Assembly: GCF_900129375.1 (NCBI RefSeq)
Contig: NZ_FQVN01000008.1
Location: 124,001 to 188,000, forward strand
Reading direction: 5' to 3'
DNA from: Streptoalloteichus hindustanus
GTDB taxonomy: Bacteria > Actinomycetota > Actinomycetes > Mycobacteriales > Pseudonocardiaceae
Length of the DNA stretch: 64,000 bases
The notes under the pieces were generated by a model that was given only the letters and a program-made list of their open reading frames with translations, was not told the DNA's origin and did not search any database. The position numbers and the translations under genes were made by a program. Positions within the stretch are counted from its first letter, which is position 1. Each line of letters starts with the position of its first letter. Below, piece by piece: positions 24,356 through 33,904 of this stretch.

Positions 24356-24377
24356 GTTCGGGCAGGACTGCCCGAAC
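24356..24377. repeat. Second inverted repeat in the same gap
   Basis: GTTCGGGCAG-GA-CTGCCCGAAC, a perfect 10-bp inverted repeat just behind the terminator. It may be a second terminator or an operator for the PHP gene at 24451. Confidence 0.5.
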
Positions 24378-24450
24378 ACGTCCGGCCGCCGGGTGACCGG
24401 GGCCGAGGTCCGGTGCCACCCGGCCGGCTGACGGGAGATCCTTCACACTG

Positions 24451-25317
24451 GTGGGCGTGCGCATCGACCTGCACGCCCACTCCACCGCCTCCGACGGCAC
24501 GGACACCCCCGCCGAACTCGTGCTCGCGGCCGCGGCCGCCGGCCTCGACGTCGTCGCGCTGACCGACCACGACACCACCTCCGGCTGGGCCGCCGCCACC
24601 GCCGCGCTGCCGCCCGGACTGCGCCTGGTGCCCGGCGCGGAGCTGTCCTGCGTCTCCCCCGACGGGCGGGGCGGCGAGGCCACCGTCCACCTGCTGGCCT
24701 ATCTGTTCGACCCCGACTCGCCGGCCGTCGTCGAGGAGCAGACCCGACTGCGGCTGGAGCGCCGGGAGCGGCTGCGGACGATGGCGGCGCGGATGGCGGG
24801 CGACGGGTTCCCGGTCGACGCCGACGAGCTGATGGCCGGGCTGCCCGCCGAGGCGACCGCCGGCCGGCCCCACCTGGCGCGGGCGCTGGTCCGCGCCGGT
24901 GTGGTGTCCACTGTGGACGAGGCGTTCGCCAGGTACCTGGCAACGGGCGGCCCGTACTACCTCGGTCGCACCGACACTCCGGTGCGCCGGGCCGTCGAGA
25001 TGATCCACCAGGCCGGTGGGGTGACCGTGCTGGCCCACCCGTTCGCCCGGTCGAGGGGGCCGGTGGTCACCCCGGAGGTGATCGTCGAGCTGGCCGGCCG
25101 CGGCCTGGCCGGCCTGGAGGTCGACCACCCGGACCACGACGCCCCCACCAGGGCGGAGCTCAGGGCGCTGGCGACCGAACTGGACCTGGTCATCACCGGC
25201 TCCAGCGACTACCACGGCACGAACAAGACGGTGCGGCTCGGTCAGGAGACCACCGCGCCGGAGGCGTTCGAGCGGCTGCTGGACCGGGCGGGGGCGGACC
25301 GTGTCGTGACGAGGTGA
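24451..25317 (+). CDS. PHP-domain phosphoesterase
   Basis: 288 residues. Metal-binding motifs in order: HAHSTASDG (8-16), LTDHDTT (about 37), GAELSC (about 70), LAHPFARS (about 195) and SSDYHG (about 255). This is the set found in RNase AM / nucleoside 3',5'-bisphosphate phosphatases, which trim short 5' ends or hydrolyse pAp. Start GTG at 24451 or 24457. The stop is three bases before marC, so the genes are cotranscribed. Confidence 0.88.
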   Translation: MGVRIDLHAHSTASDGTDTPAELVLAAAAAGLDVVALTDHDTTSGWAAATAALPPGLRLVPGAELSCVSPDGRGGEATVHLLAYLFDPDSPAVVEEQTRLRLERRERLRTMAARMAGDGFPVDADELMAGLPAEATAGRPHLARALVRAGVVSTVDEAFARYLATGGPYYLGRTDTPVRRAVEMIHQAGGVTVLAHPFARSRGPVVTPEVIVELAGRGLAGLEVDHPDHDAPTRAELRALATELDLVITGSSDYHGTNKTVRLGQETTAPEAFERLLDRAGADRVVTR

Positions 25318-25320
25318 GCC

Positions 25321-25932
25321 ATGTTCGACGTCCCGCTCTTCGTCGAGTCCATGATCACGCTGTTCGTCATCATGGACCCGCCGGGCACGATCCCGATCTT
25401 CCTGGGGCTGGTCGGCACGCGGAGCGCGGACTCCCGCCGGCGGGCGGCCCGGCAGGCGGTGCTGGTCTCGCTGGGCGTCATCTCGCTGTTCGCCCTGACC
25501 GGTGAGGCGATCCTGCGCTACCTGGGCATCGGCATCCCCGCGCTGCAGGGCGCCGGCGGGCTGCTGTTGCTGCTGGTCGCGCTGGACCTGCTCACCGGGC
25601 GGGAGAGCACCCGGCCGGAGGAGGTCGACGACGTCAACGTCGCGCTGGTGCCGCTGGGCACCCCGCTGCTGGCCGGGCCGGGCGCGATCGCGGCGACCAT
25701 CGTCTTCGTCCGGCAGGCGGACCACCGGCTCGGCGCGTACCTGGCGCTGGCCGCCGCGATCGTGGTCGTGCACGTCGCGCTGTGGCTGTTCCTCCGCTAC
25801 TCCGGCATCGTGATCCGGGTGCTGCGGCAGAGCGGCATCCTGCTGCTGGCCAAGATCGCCGGTCTGCTGCTGGCCGCGATCGCCGTCCAGCTCGTCGCCA
25901 ACGCCGTGCGCGGGTTCCTGGCCGTCAGCTAG
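25321..25932 (+). CDS. marC: MarC-family integral membrane protein
   Basis: 203 residues with six helices. Typical blocks: FVIMDPPGTIPIF (15-27), GIPALQGAGGLLLLLVALDL (about 74-93) and VPLGTPLLAGPGAIA (about 112-126). Despite the name, MarC is not part of the antibiotic-resistance operon, and its transport substrate is unknown. ATG at 25321, three bases after the PHP gene. The stop overlaps the convergent ArsC-like gene by four bases. Confidence 0.93.
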   Translation: MFDVPLFVESMITLFVIMDPPGTIPIFLGLVGTRSADSRRRAARQAVLVSLGVISLFALTGEAILRYLGIGIPALQGAGGLLLLLVALDLLTGRESTRPEEVDDVNVALVPLGTPLLAGPGAIAATIVFVRQADHRLGAYLALAAAIVVVHVALWLFLRYSGIVIRVLRQSGILLLAKIAGLLLAAIAVQLVANAVRGFLAVS

Positions 25933-26276
25933 CCCAACGCCTCCGCGATCTCCTCCGGCGAGCGGGCCAGCACCGCGCGGCCGTCGTCGGTGAGCACGAT
26001 CGGGCGCTGGATCAGCACCGGGTGGGCGACCAGCGCGGCGATCCACCGCTCGCGGTCGTGCTCCCACGTCGCCAGCCCGAGCTCCTTGGCCACCGGCTCG
26101 TTCATCCGGGTGATTTCCCACGGCTGCATGCCGAGCCGCACCAGCACGTCGTCCAGTTCCGCCGGGGTGGGCGGCTGGTCCAGGTATCGGCGTTCGGCGT
26201 ACTCGGGGCCGGCGGCCTCAAGGGCCTGCTTGGCGGCGCGCGACTTCGAGCACCGCGGGTTGTGCCAGATCTCCAC
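25929..26276 (-). CDS. ArsC/Spx-family thioredoxin-fold protein
   Basis: 115 residues, normal for ArsC-like reductases. The catalytic cysteine loop NPRCSKSR has Cys9; conserved RPIVLTDDGRAVLARSPEE provides the anion-binding Arg. The sequence resembles the YfgD/ArsC branch, which uses glutaredoxin. There is no ars operon around it, so arsenate reduction is possible but not shown. Confidence 0.88.
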   Translation of the reverse strand: MEIWHNPRCSKSRAAKQALEAAGPEYAERRYLDQPPTPAELDDVLVRLGMQPWEITRMNEPVAKELGLATWEHDRERWIAALVAHPVLIQRPIVLTDDGRAVLARSPEEIAEALG

Positions 26277-26379
26277 GGCGCGATTGTGCCCGCACCGGGG
26301 CTGAGCTGGAATTCGCGCCCGCGCCCTCGGCCGCCGACCGGCGCGAACGGTCTCGGTCTTTTCCGGCGGTCACAGCCGC

Positions 26380-26558
26380 CGACCGGGTGCGGGTGTCCCG
26401 CAGGGTGCTGGAGGCGGGTGTGGGCGATCATCGTCTTTTCTCGCGCTCAGACCCGGCGACCGGGTGCGGGTGTCCCGCAGGGTGCTGGAGGCGGGTGTGG
26501 GCGATCATCGTCTTTTCTCGCGCTCAGACCCGGCGACCGGGTGCGGGTGTCCCGCAGG
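26380..26558. repeat. 77-bp tandem duplication with a third partial copy
   Basis: Identical 77-base units at 26380-26456 and 26457-26533, and the first 25 bases again at 26534-26558. Traces of an older, degenerate copy precede the first unit. Each unit starts with the dispersed hairpin sequence (CCGGGTGCGGGTGTCCCGC) also seen at 41177 and 46882. 77 is not a multiple of three, and no frame is maintained, so it is non-coding. It lies directly in front of the RecB-family nuclease gene. Confidence 0.95.
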
Positions 26559-26606
26559 ACACTGCGTACGGTGGTGCGCGTGGAAGGTCAGCTCGGGCTG
26601 GAGGGC

Positions 26607-27413
26607 ATGCCGAAGAAGCTCGTCCGGGTCACGCCGGCCAAGCTGGCGACCTGGTCGGACTGCCCGCGCCGGTACCGGATGGCCTACCTGGACCGCCCGA
26701 CGCCCGCCCGGGGCGGCGCGTGGGCGCACAACACCCTGGGCGCGGTGGTGCACAACGCCCTCCGGGCGTTCTTCGAGCTGCCGACCGCGCGCCGCACGGT
26801 CGAGGCGGCCACCGGGCTGGTGCGCCAGTACTGGAAGAACGACGGTTTCCGGGACGTCGACCAGGCCGCCGACCACCGGGAGCGGGCGCAGGGCTGGGTG
26901 GCCACCTACGTCGGCGGGCTGGACGCCGCGACCGAGCCGGTCGGCCTGGAGCGCTGGGTGTCGACGCCGACCGCGCGGATCGTCGCCGAGGGGCGCGTGG
27001 ACCGCATCGATGCCAGGGGCGGCGAGCTCGTCATCGTGGACTACAAGACCGGGCGGCACGTGCTGACCGCCGACGACGCCCGGGGCTCGCAGGCGTTGGC
27101 GCTGTACGCGGTGGCCGCGCGGCGGACCCTGCGCCGTCCGTGCCGCCGGGTCGAGCTGCACCACCTGCCGAGCGGGCAGGTGCTGACCTGGGAGCACACC
27201 GAGGACTCGCTGGCCAGACACGTGCGGCGGGCCGAGGAGGCGGCCGACGACCTCCAGCTCGCCGCGGACACGCTGGCCGCCGGGGGCGACCCGGACGTGC
27301 TGTTCCCGCCCCGGCCGGGCCGGCAGTGCTCGTGGTGCGACTTCCGGCGGCACTGCGCCGAGGGTCGTCGGGCCGCGCCGGACCTGGAACCCTGGGCCCT
27401 GCTGGCACCCTGA
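26607..27413 (+). CDS. RecB-family PD-(D/E)XK nuclease with Fe-S cluster motif
   Basis: 268 residues. Nuclease core: GRVDRID (Asp132) and VDYKTG (Asp145, Lys147). Four cysteines at 18, 241, 244 and 250 (CPRRYR; CSWCDFRRHC) give the C...CxxCx5C pattern that pins a 4Fe-4S cluster in AddB- and Cas4-type nucleases. Stand-alone versions occur widely in actinobacteria and presumably process DNA ends. GGAGGG lies two bases before the ATG at 26607; a GTG at 26580 is an alternative. No CRISPR array is near. Confidence 0.9.
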   Translation: MPKKLVRVTPAKLATWSDCPRRYRMAYLDRPTPARGGAWAHNTLGAVVHNALRAFFELPTARRTVEAATGLVRQYWKNDGFRDVDQAADHRERAQGWVATYVGGLDAATEPVGLERWVSTPTARIVAEGRVDRIDARGGELVIVDYKTGRHVLTADDARGSQALALYAVAARRTLRRPCRRVELHHLPSGQVLTWEHTEDSLARHVRRAEEAADDLQLAADTLAAGGDPDVLFPPRPGRQCSWCDFRRHCAEGRRAAPDLEPWALLAP

Positions 27414-27466
27414 GTTGGAGCCGTGACCTCTTGCCCGGATCGACCCCCTCCCCCGAAGCGACGACT

Positions 27467-27793
27467 GTGGACACTTCCTCCGAGATCTCACCGGGCGCGA
27501 CCCGGCCCGGCCCGCTGGCCCGCCTCGGCCGCCTGCTGCGGGGGTTCGTCGGCTCGCTGACCGCCGGCCTCGTGCTGCTCGCCCTGTTCCTGGTCGCGGC
27601 GCAGCTGATGGCGCTGTCCCGTGGGGAGAGCGGCCCCGGCTGGCTCACGGTGACCGGCCACATCCTCGGCGCGGTGGGCGCGGTGGCGCTGCAACGGGTC
27701 GTGGACCGGGATCGGGGCCTGCGGGCGTGGGCCGCGGGGCTCGGCGTGCTGGTCGTCCTCTCCCTCGTCCTCTGGTACGGCTGGTACCGCTGA
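27467..27793 (+). CDS. Small membrane protein of unknown function
   Basis: 108 residues from a GTG at 27467. Three hydrophobic segments (about 30-50, 60-75, 88-105) after a short Ser/Pro-rich N-terminus; ends LVLWYGWYR. It follows the RecB-like gene by 53 bases. I recall a similar nuclease/membrane-protein pair in mycobacteria (Rv2119/Rv2120c), but not with certainty. No function is suggested by the sequence. Confidence 0.7.
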   Translation: MDTSSEISPGATRPGPLARLGRLLRGFVGSLTAGLVLLALFLVAAQLMALSRGESGPGWLTVTGHILGAVGAVALQRVVDRDRGLRAWAAGLGVLVVLSLVLWYGWYR

Positions 27794-27814
27794 CGCCAGG
27801 CCGCGCGTCAGCGG

Positions 27815-28753
27815 TCAGCGGCCGAGCCAGGCGTCGCAGGACGACAGCAGCGCGCTGAGCAGGGCCGCGGGGGCCTCGGTGTTCGGCGAGTGCCCCGCGC
27901 CGGGGAGGACGGTGAAGTCCGCGCCCAGCCGCTCCGCCATCGCGCGCTGCGCGTCCACCGCCCAGGCGTCGTCGTGCTCGCCGCAGATCACCGCGCACGG
28001 GATGGCGCGCTCCCGCAACGCCGCCGCGAGCTCGGTGACGCGGTCGGGCTCGGAACGCAGGCCGCGGGCCATGCCGAGCAGGCCGGCGGGCACCGAGTCG
28101 ACGAACCGCCGGCGCAGCAGCTCCTTGAGCGCGTCGGGTCGGGCCGCCCACTGGGGGTCGTTGGCGTCCTGCGCCTCGCGGATGCGCTGCGCCGCCTCGA
28201 CGCCGTGCGCCCGCAGCAGCGGCTCGCCGAGGTCCAGCAGGCGGCGGCGGTGGCCGTCGGGCAGCTCGCCGGGGCCGGAGTCGAGCAGCACCAGGCCGTC
28301 GACCGGCGCGCCGGCCAGCACCGCCGAGCGCGCGACGAGCCCGCCGTAGGAGTGGGCGACCAGGAACACCGGTCGGGGGGCCGGGTGGGGGTGGGGCAGG
28401 CCGGCGCCGGCGGCCAGGTCGGCCAGCACCGGAGCGAGCGCCCGGCCGAGCGGCTCGGGGAGGTAGTCCGCCTCGTCCTCGGGGCCCGCCGACTCGTGCT
28501 GCCCTGGCAGGTCGAGGGCCAGCACCGAGAGGCCGTGCTCGGCGACCGCGTCGATCAGCGGGGCGAAGTCCTCCTTGGACCCGGTGTAACCGGGGAGGAA
28601 CACCACGAGGGCGTCGTGGTCGGGGCCGTCCCCGCCCTTGCCCCCACCCCCGCCCACGGCCGGGGCGTGCAGCGCCGCCAGCGGACCCCACCGCGCGGGC
28701 ACGTCGACGCGGCTGGCGCGGTGCGGGGTGATCTGCGACGGTGCGGTGCTCAC
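27815..28753 (-). CDS. Alpha/beta hydrolase
   Basis: 312 residues. Nucleophile elbow AHSYGG at about 135, oxyanion strand [14 protein letters not shown] near 50, acid in [11 protein letters not shown] and the catalytic histidine in GAGHSPNTE near the C-terminus. The GTG at 28753 was chosen because upstream codons are Pro/Arg-rich and atypical. The substrate is unknown. Convergent with the small membrane protein gene, 21 bases apart. Confidence 0.9.
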   Translation of the reverse strand: MSTAPSQITPHRASRVDVPARWGPLAALHAPAVGGGGGKGGDGPDHDALVVFLPGYTGSKEDFAPLIDAVAEHGLSVLALDLPGQHESAGPEDEADYLPEPLGRALAPVLADLAAGAGLPHPHPAPRPVFLVAHSYGGLVARSAVLAGAPVDGLVLLDSGPGELPDGHRRRLLDLGEPLLRAHGVEAAQRIREAQDANDPQWAARPDALKELLRRRFVDSVPAGLLGMARGLRSEPDRVTELAAALRERAIPCAVICGEHDDAWAVDAQRAMAERLGADFTVLPGAGHSPNTEAPAALLSALLSSCDAWLGR

Positions 28754-28825
28754 GGGACCGAGTCTGCCCGAAACCCCGGGGCGCGGAAGCGGTGATCGGG
28801 GTGTAACCCGGGACAACTCCGGGTC

Positions 28826-28847
28826 ACCCCGGGGTGAACCCCGGGGT
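28826..28847 (-). terminator. Terminator-like repeat of a palindrome
   Basis: ACCCCGGGGT twice, two bases apart, just after the stop of the beta-propeller gene. Either copy or both together can form a GC hairpin. Confidence 0.5.
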
Positions 28848-28853
28848 CGGCCG

Positions 28854-30065
28854 TCAGCGCAGCGCGACCACCGTGTCGCCGCGCTGCTCCACCAGCACGG
28901 GGCCGAGCGAGGTCACCGAGACCGGCCCGGTGTGGCCCGCCCGGTCGACCGGCAGCACGCCCAGCCGCGCGCCGCTGGCCGCGTCGTGCACCGCCAGCCC
29001 GCCGGGCACCGGCAGCACCAGCCGGCCGGCCAGGACGGTGCCCGTCCCGAGCGTGTTCTCCACCGTCCACAGTGGACGGAGGTCGGTCGGGGCCAGCGCC
29101 ACGGTGCGGGAGCCGGTGAACCAGTAGATCGCGCTGGTGCCCATCGTCGTGGGGACCACCCGGCCGGCCGGGTCGCCGGTCAGCTCCGAGTCCGGCACCG
29201 GCAGGGGGTGCTCGGCGATCTGGCGCCCGCCGCTGTCCAGGATCGTCAGCCGCGCGGGGTGCGGCAGCGCGACCGCGACCAGCTCCCCGCTCATCGCCAC
29301 CACCCGGGCGTTCTTCCCCGCGGTCAGCGTCGTCCAGAGCTGCTCGGGCTGGTCGGACTCCTTGGGGTTGGGCCGCAGCACGGTGAAGCGGTCGGTCTGC
29401 TCCGCCGGGCAGTGCTCCACCACGCCGATCCGGTTGCTGGCCACCGCGAACGAGCCGTACGAGCACTCCGGCCGCGGCTGCTTGTTCGGGTTGACGATCG
29501 CCGGGACCTCGCCGTACTGCAGGGTTCGCACCAGGTCCGAGCGCCACACCTCCACCAGCTCGCCGCCGGTGGCGGTGACGTGCACGCCGTCGGACAGCAG
29601 CCGGGTGCCCAGTTCGGCGTCGGTGTTGCGCTGCGCCGCGCGCTCGCCGGTCGTCCCGTCCAGCGCGGTGACCTCGCTGCAGTTGCGGGACTTGCGGTAG
29701 ACGGCCAGCGCCCGGTCCCATGCCGCGCCGACCGTGCAGAGGTCGAGGTCGCGGGAGTAGCGCCAGCGCACGTCGCCGGTCAGCGGGTCGTGGCCGACCA
29801 CCTCGCCGCCGTGCGCCGTGACCACGGTCGGGCCGACGACGACCGGGCTGGTCGTGGCCCCGCTGGGCGCGCGCCACAGCTCGGCCAGGGAGGGCGGGAC
29901 GGAGGTGGGCGCCTCCGGCGCGACCGGGCCCGAGGGCGCGGTCCGCGAGGACGTCGCCCTGGCGTCGCTGCCCCACCAGACCACGGTCCCGGCCACCAGC
30001 ACGCCGACGGCCAGCAACGCGACGGCGACCAGGTCGCTCTTCTTCCGGCGCTCGGGTCGAACCAC
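28854..30065 (-). CDS. Membrane-anchored beta-propeller protein (Rv3212-like)
   Basis: 403 residues. Basic N-terminus, one helix at about 13-32, then an exported Ser/Pro linker and a domain with repeated PQQ/WD-like blades ([46 protein letters not shown]). Position after the rhlE gene equals that of Rv3212 beside Rv3211 in M. tuberculosis as I remember it. Role unknown; cell-envelope scaffold or sensor possible. Confidence 0.82.
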   Translation of the reverse strand: MVRPERRKKSDLVAVALLAVGVLVAGTVVWWGSDARATSSRTAPSGPVAPEAPTSVPPSLAELWRAPSGATTSPVVVGPTVVTAHGGEVVGHDPLTGDVRWRYSRDLDLCTVGAAWDRALAVYRKSRNCSEVTALDGTTGERAAQRNTDAELGTRLLSDGVHVTATGGELVEVWRSDLVRTLQYGEVPAIVNPNKQPRPECSYGSFAVASNRIGVVEHCPAEQTDRFTVLRPNPKESDQPEQLWTTLTAGKNARVVAMSGELVAVALPHPARLTILDSGGRQIAEHPLPVPDSELTGDPAGRVVPTTMGTSAIYWFTGSRTVALAPTDLRPLWTVENTLGTGTVLAGRLVLPVPGGLAVHDAASGARLGVLPVDRAGHTGPVSVTSLGPVLVEQRGDTVVALR

Positions 30066-30165
30066 GGCGCCATCATCGCAGCCCGCGTGTCAGGTTCCGG
30101 TCGAAGTCGCGCACTCGTGCCCGGCGGCGCCGGGGACCGGGGGTGGAGCCGGGGCCGGGAACGAC

Positions 30166-30195
30166 GACGGTGGCGGGCCGTGGCCCGCCACCGTC
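30166..30195 (-). terminator. Terminator after rhlE
   Basis: GACGGTGGCGGGCC / GGCCCGCCACCGTC around a 2-base centre (realistically a 12-bp stem with a 6-base loop), 51 bases beyond the rhlE stop. Confidence 0.75.
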
Positions 30196-30245
30196 ACGTG
30201 GTTCCGCTCCCGCTCAGCCCGGGTCGATCCCGAGTCGGCCCCGAG

Positions 30246-31958
30246 TCAGTCCGAGTCGCCGGACTGGCCGCCGTTCGCGGCCGTCGACTCGGACGCCGCG
30301 CCGCCGCGCGTGCGCCGCCGACGCCGCCGCGCCGGGCGCTCGCCGCCCGCCGCGTCCTCGGCGTCGTCCTGGCGGTCCTCCGCGCCCTTGCCGGCCTTGG
30401 CCGGCTTGGTGGCCGAGGCCGCGTCGCCGGCCGTCGCGCCGCCCCGCGTGCGGCGGCGCCGACGCGGCTGGCGGGGCTCGCCCGACTCGGCGCGCTCCTC
30501 ACCGGCGGTCCGCTCCCCGGAGCCGCCGGCCGCGCCGGAGCGGCCGCGCCGACGCCGCCCCTTGCGCTCGTCGTCCTCGACCGGCTCGGCGGCCAACCCG
30601 GCCCTGGTCCGCTTCGACAGCGGCAGCCGGCCGGTGGTCTCGGCCGGGATGCCCAGGTCGTGGAAGAGGTGCTCGGAGGTGGAGTAGGTCTCCACCGGCT
30701 CCGGCCGGTCCAGGCCGAGCGCGTCGTTGATCAGCTTCCAGCGCGGCTCCTCGTCCCAGTCGACGAGGGTCACCGCGACGCCCTCCCTGCCGGCCCGGCC
30801 GGTGCGGCCGATCCGGTGGACGTAGGTCTTCTCGTCCTCGGGGCACTGGTAGTTGATGACGTGCGTCACGCCCTCGACGTCGATGCCCCTGGCCGCGACG
30901 TCGGTGCAGACCAGCACGTCGACCTTGCCCGAGCGGAAGGCGCGCAGCGCCTGCTCCCGGGCGCCCTGCCCGAGGTCGCCGTGCACGGCGCCGGCGGCGA
31001 AGCCCCGCTCGGTCAGCTCGTCGGCGATCTTCTGGGCGGTGCGCTTGGTCCTGGCGAAGACCATGCTCAGGCCGCGGCCCTCCGCCTGCAGCACCCGCGC
31101 GATGACCTCGATCTTGTCGAGGGCGTGCGCGCGGTAGACGAACTGCTTCGTGCGCTCGTGCACCGCGCCGGTGTGCGGCTCCTCCGCGCGGATGTGCGTG
31201 GGCCGGGTGAGGAAGGTCCTGGCCAGCGTGATGATCGGGCCCGGCATGGTGGCCGAGAACAGCATCGTCTGCCGCTGCTCGGGGACCATGCGCAGGATGC
31301 GCTCGACGTCGGGCAGGAAGCCCAGGTCGAGCATCTCGTCGGCCTCGTCCAGCACCAGCGAGCTGGTCTTGCCCAGCACCAGGTGCCGCTGCTCGGCCAG
31401 GTCGAGCAGCCGGCCGGGGGTGCCGATCACGACGTCGACCCCGGCGCGCAGGGCCGCGATCTGCGGCTCGTAGGGCCGCCCGCCGTAGAGGGCGAGCACC
31501 CGCACGCCGAGGTGCTTGCCGGCGTCGGTCAGGTCGTGCGAGACCTGCAGGCACAGCTCCCGGGTCGGGACGACGACCAGCGCCTGCGGGACGCCGTCGC
31601 CCGGCGTGGTGAGCCGGTGCAGCAGCGGCACGCCGAAGCCCAGCGTCTTGCCGGTGCCGGTGCGGGCCTGGCCGATGACGTCCTCGCCGCGCAGCGCCAG
31701 CGGCAGGGTGAGCTCCTGGATCGCGAACGTGCGCTCGATGCCGGCCTCGGCCAGCGCGCGCACGATCTCCTCGCGCACGCCCAGCTCGGCGAACGTCGGC
31801 GCGGCCGGGGGAACCGGGGCGCCGGCGTGCAGCGGTTCCGAGGTGTCGGTGTCGTCGCCCAGGCCGGACTCGCTGTGGTCCAGCGCCCGGGGGTCGACGG
31901 TGTCCTGGTGGGTGTTGCTGACCGTCAGGGTGATCGCCTCTCTCGTACCAGCGCGCAC
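30246..31958 (-). CDS. rhlE: DEAD-box RNA helicase RhlE
   Basis: 570 residues from the GTG at 31958. Motifs: Q motif ([18 protein letters not shown]), GTGKT 101-105, PTREL 131-135, TPGRL, DEAD 204-207, SAT 235-237, HRIGRTGR near 370. The C-terminal 130 residues are Arg/Gly/Glu-rich with repeated RRRRRTRGG, an RNA-binding tail. The start is uncertain: a CTG at 31928 has a better-placed GAGAGG, whereas the GTG has AAGGGG very close. It unwinds RNA in ribosome assembly or decay. A 400-bp gap separates it from the divergent ferritin-like gene. Confidence 0.95.
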   Translation of the reverse strand: MRAGTREAITLTVSNTHQDTVDPRALDHSESGLGDDTDTSEPLHAGAPVPPAAPTFAELGVREEIVRALAEAGIERTFAIQELTLPLALRGEDVIGQARTGTGKTLGFGVPLLHRLTTPGDGVPQALVVVPTRELCLQVSHDLTDAGKHLGVRVLALYGGRPYEPQIAALRAGVDVVIGTPGRLLDLAEQRHLVLGKTSSLVLDEADEMLDLGFLPDVERILRMVPEQRQTMLFSATMPGPIITLARTFLTRPTHIRAEEPHTGAVHERTKQFVYRAHALDKIEVIARVLQAEGRGLSMVFARTKRTAQKIADELTERGFAAGAVHGDLGQGAREQALRAFRSGKVDVLVCTDVAARGIDVEGVTHVINYQCPEDEKTYVHRIGRTGRAGREGVAVTLVDWDEEPRWKLINDALGLDRPEPVETYSTSEHLFHDLGIPAETTGRLPLSKRTRAGLAAEPVEDDERKGRRRRGRSGAAGGSGERTAGEERAESGEPRQPRRRRRTRGGATAGDAASATKPAKAGKGAEDRQDDAEDAAGGERPARRRRRRTRGGAASESTAANGGQSGDSD

Positions 31959-32357
31959 GGGCCCCTTCACGGGCGCTCGACCACGCCGCCGCGGCCGGAC
32001 CGGGTGGTCCGCCTGCGCGATGCGTGGGAGGGCCGGCGTAGCGGTGCGCGCACCCTCGTCGGCCGGCGCCGCGACAGGTGGGTGCCGACCACAACCGGTG
32101 GCGGCCACCTGGGGAGGCGACCACGCCTCGGCCGAACCGCGACCCCGGGTGGGGCGCCGGACGTGCGGGCCGGCGGGGTGCCGGCCAGCGCCGAACCGCG
32201 GGCTCGGCCGGGTGGTGCCGCGTGGGCGGCCGCACCGGGCATCAGGCGCAGTCTACCTGCCCCGACGCCGTCGTCGCCGATGCTGCGCCGGTCCGGTGCC
32301 GGACCGTGCCGGTCCGGTGCGGGTCGCGGCCCCGGTCGGCGGATACGCTCACGTCCC
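31959..32357. other. 399-bp divergent gap between rhlE and the ferritin-like gene
   Basis: No supported coding region. Very GC-rich, with GGTGCCGGAC/GTCCGGTGC repeats near 32,290-32,330. It must hold both promoters; cold-inducible DEAD-box genes often have long 5' leaders. Confidence 0.5.
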
Positions 32358-33020
32358 ATGAGCGAGGCGGAGCAGACGCCGGTGGGCGTCGCCGAAGGCG
32401 TCATCGACCTGTTGGGCGTGTTGGCCTACGGCGAGCTCTCGGCGTTCGACCGGCTGGCCGAGGACGCCAGGACCGCGCCCACGCTGTCCGGGCGCGCCGC
32501 CCTGGCCAGCATGGCCGCGGCCGAGATCGGGCACTACGGCCTGCTGGAGCGCCACCTCGCCGAGAAGGGGGTCGCGGTCGAGGACGCCATGCGGCCGTTC
32601 GTCCGCGCGATCGACGCCTTCCACACGTCCACCGCCCCCAAGTCGTGGCTGGAGTCCCTGGTCAAGGCGTACGTGGGTGACGGGCTGGCCGCCGACTTCT
32701 ACCGCGAGGTGGCGGAGTGGCTGGACCCGGAGACCCGGGAGCTGGTGCTCACCGTGCTCGCCGACAGCGGCCACTCGGCGTTCGCCGAGCGCGAGGTGCG
32801 GGCGGCCTGCGAGGACCGCAAGGTGCGCGACCGGCTCGTGCTGTGGGGCCGGCGGCTGCTGGGCGAGGCGGTGACCCAGGCCCAGTACGTGGTGGCCGAG
32901 CGGGACGGCCTGGCCGAGCTGATCGTGCGCGGCTCCGGCGACCTGGCCGGCATCGCGGCGCTGTTCAAGCGGTTGCAGAACAGCCACACGCGGCGGATGC
33001 AGGCGCTCGGCCTGGGCTGA
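32358..33020 (+). CDS. Ferritin-like fold protein (Rv3210c-like)
   Basis: 220 residues, nearly all helical. Metal-ligand candidates include [14 protein letters not shown] (about 53-66) and [14 protein letters not shown] (about 135-148), spaced as in ferritin-like/MiaE-type diiron carboxylate proteins. The gene sits beside rhlE as in mycobacteria. Diiron oxidase activity or tRNA hydroxylation is possible but unproven. ATG at 32358. Confidence 0.8.
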   Translation: MSEAEQTPVGVAEGVIDLLGVLAYGELSAFDRLAEDARTAPTLSGRAALASMAAAEIGHYGLLERHLAEKGVAVEDAMRPFVRAIDAFHTSTAPKSWLESLVKAYVGDGLAADFYREVAEWLDPETRELVLTVLADSGHSAFAEREVRAACEDRKVRDRLVLWGRRLLGEAVTQAQYVVAERDGLAELIVRGSGDLAGIAALFKRLQNSHTRRMQALGLG

Positions 33021-33215
33021 GTCCGTCTGGCCGGGTCGGTCTGGCCGGGTCGGTCTGGCCGGCTCGGCGGGCGTCGGCCCCGTGGTGGCGTTTCCCCTGT
33101 TCGCCGACGGCGCACGGCCTGAACGCGTGGCCGGGCGGTCGGCTCGACTAGCCTGACGGTGCAACTGGGCCGGTCCACCGGGACCGGCGAGGATCCAACC
33201 TGACCGGAGGTCGGC

Positions 33216-33446
33216 GTGGAGGTCAAGATCGGCGTCGCGGAGAGCCCGCGCGAGCTCGTGGTGTCGAGCGCGCAGTCGCCGGACGAGGTCGAGGCGCTGG
33301 TCAACGACGCGCTGCGGGAGACCAGCGGGCTGCTGGTGCTGGTCGACGACAAGGGTCGTCGGTACATGATCCCGTCGTCGAAGGTCGCCTACATCGAGAT
33401 CGCGCCGGCCGACCGGCGGCCGATCGGCTTCGCCGTGGGCGAGTAG
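33216..33446 (+). CDS. DUF3107 protein (Rv3208A/TB9.4-like)
   Basis: 76 residues, the family length: MEVKIGVAESPRELVV at the start, LLVLVDDKGRRYMIPSSKVA in the middle and PIGFAVGE at the end. Small ATP-binding-like beta fold by reputation only; no function assigned. GGAGG seven bases before the GTG at 33216. It is conserved next to a TetR gene in mycobacteria; here the corresponding TetR is at 37975. Confidence 0.9.
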   Translation: MEVKIGVAESPRELVVSSAQSPDEVEALVNDALRETSGLLVLVDDKGRRYMIPSSKVAYIEIAPADRRPIGFAVGE

Positions 33447-33490
33447 CCAGGCAGGGCGACGGCCTTCCCGAGGCCCGAGGACCAGACGAG

Positions 33491-33521
33491 AGCCGCCGAG
33501 CGACGACTGCGCTCGGCGGCT
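33491..33521. terminator. Terminator between DUF3107 and DUF4873 genes
   Basis: Perfect 12-bp stem AGCCGCCGAGCG / CGCTCGGCGGCT with a 7-base loop in a convergent gap, followed on the plus strand by a short T-containing stretch. Confidence 0.8.
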
Positions 33522-33554
33522 CCGCCTTCTGGGCCTTCCGCGCGCTCCGCCCGG

Positions 33555-33878
33555 TCAGTCCTCCGCGTCGGGCAGGTCCGTCTCGACGGCGAACGGCGGA
33601 CGGCCGGTGCCGGCGATGCGGTAGCGGTTCCACGTGTCGGGGTCGGAGAGCACGCCCTCGGCCTCGCCGTCGGCGGTGCGCACCAGGACCCGCTGGTTCC
33701 CCTTCCCCGCGAGCTCGGTGACGTCCTCGCTCGCGTCGACCCGGCCGTACCAGTGGAAACGCCCGTCGATGGGCTGGAAGTGGCCCCGCAGCCGCAGCGC
33801 GGTCGTCACCTCCCTGCCGTCGGCCACCAGCGTGGCCGCGCCGCGGAACTCCTCGTCGTCGTGGTCGTGCGCGTCCAT
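33555..33878 (-). CDS. DUF4873-like small protein
   Basis: 107 residues with His/Asp-rich N-terminus (MDAHDHDDEEFRG), VTTALRLRGHFQPIDGRFHW at 25-44, and TWNRYRIAGTGRPPFAVE near the end. The pattern LRGHFQPIDGRFHWYGR is typical of DUF4873, sometimes fused to flavin monooxygenases or next to SDR genes. GAGGGGAG lies eight bases before the ATG. It follows the TetR gene on the same strand and may belong to the AurF-operon regulon. Confidence 0.7.
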   Translation of the reverse strand: MDAHDHDDEEFRGAATLVADGREVTTALRLRGHFQPIDGRFHWYGRVDASEDVTELAGKGNQRVLVRTADGEAEGVLSDPDTWNRYRIAGTGRPPFAVETDLPDAED

Positions 33879-33904
33879 CGATGTGCTCCCCTCGTCCTGG
33901 GACC

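Noticed and set aside
25929-26276. Arsenic-resistance locus
   Set aside because: Only a single ArsC/Spx-like gene; no arsR, arsB/acr3 or arsA gene is adjacent.
26380-26558. CRISPR-like array
   Set aside because: Repeats are 77-bp tandem units without spacers, and no cas gene is present; the nearby Fe-S nuclease is a stand-alone RecB-family protein, not a Cas4 operon member.
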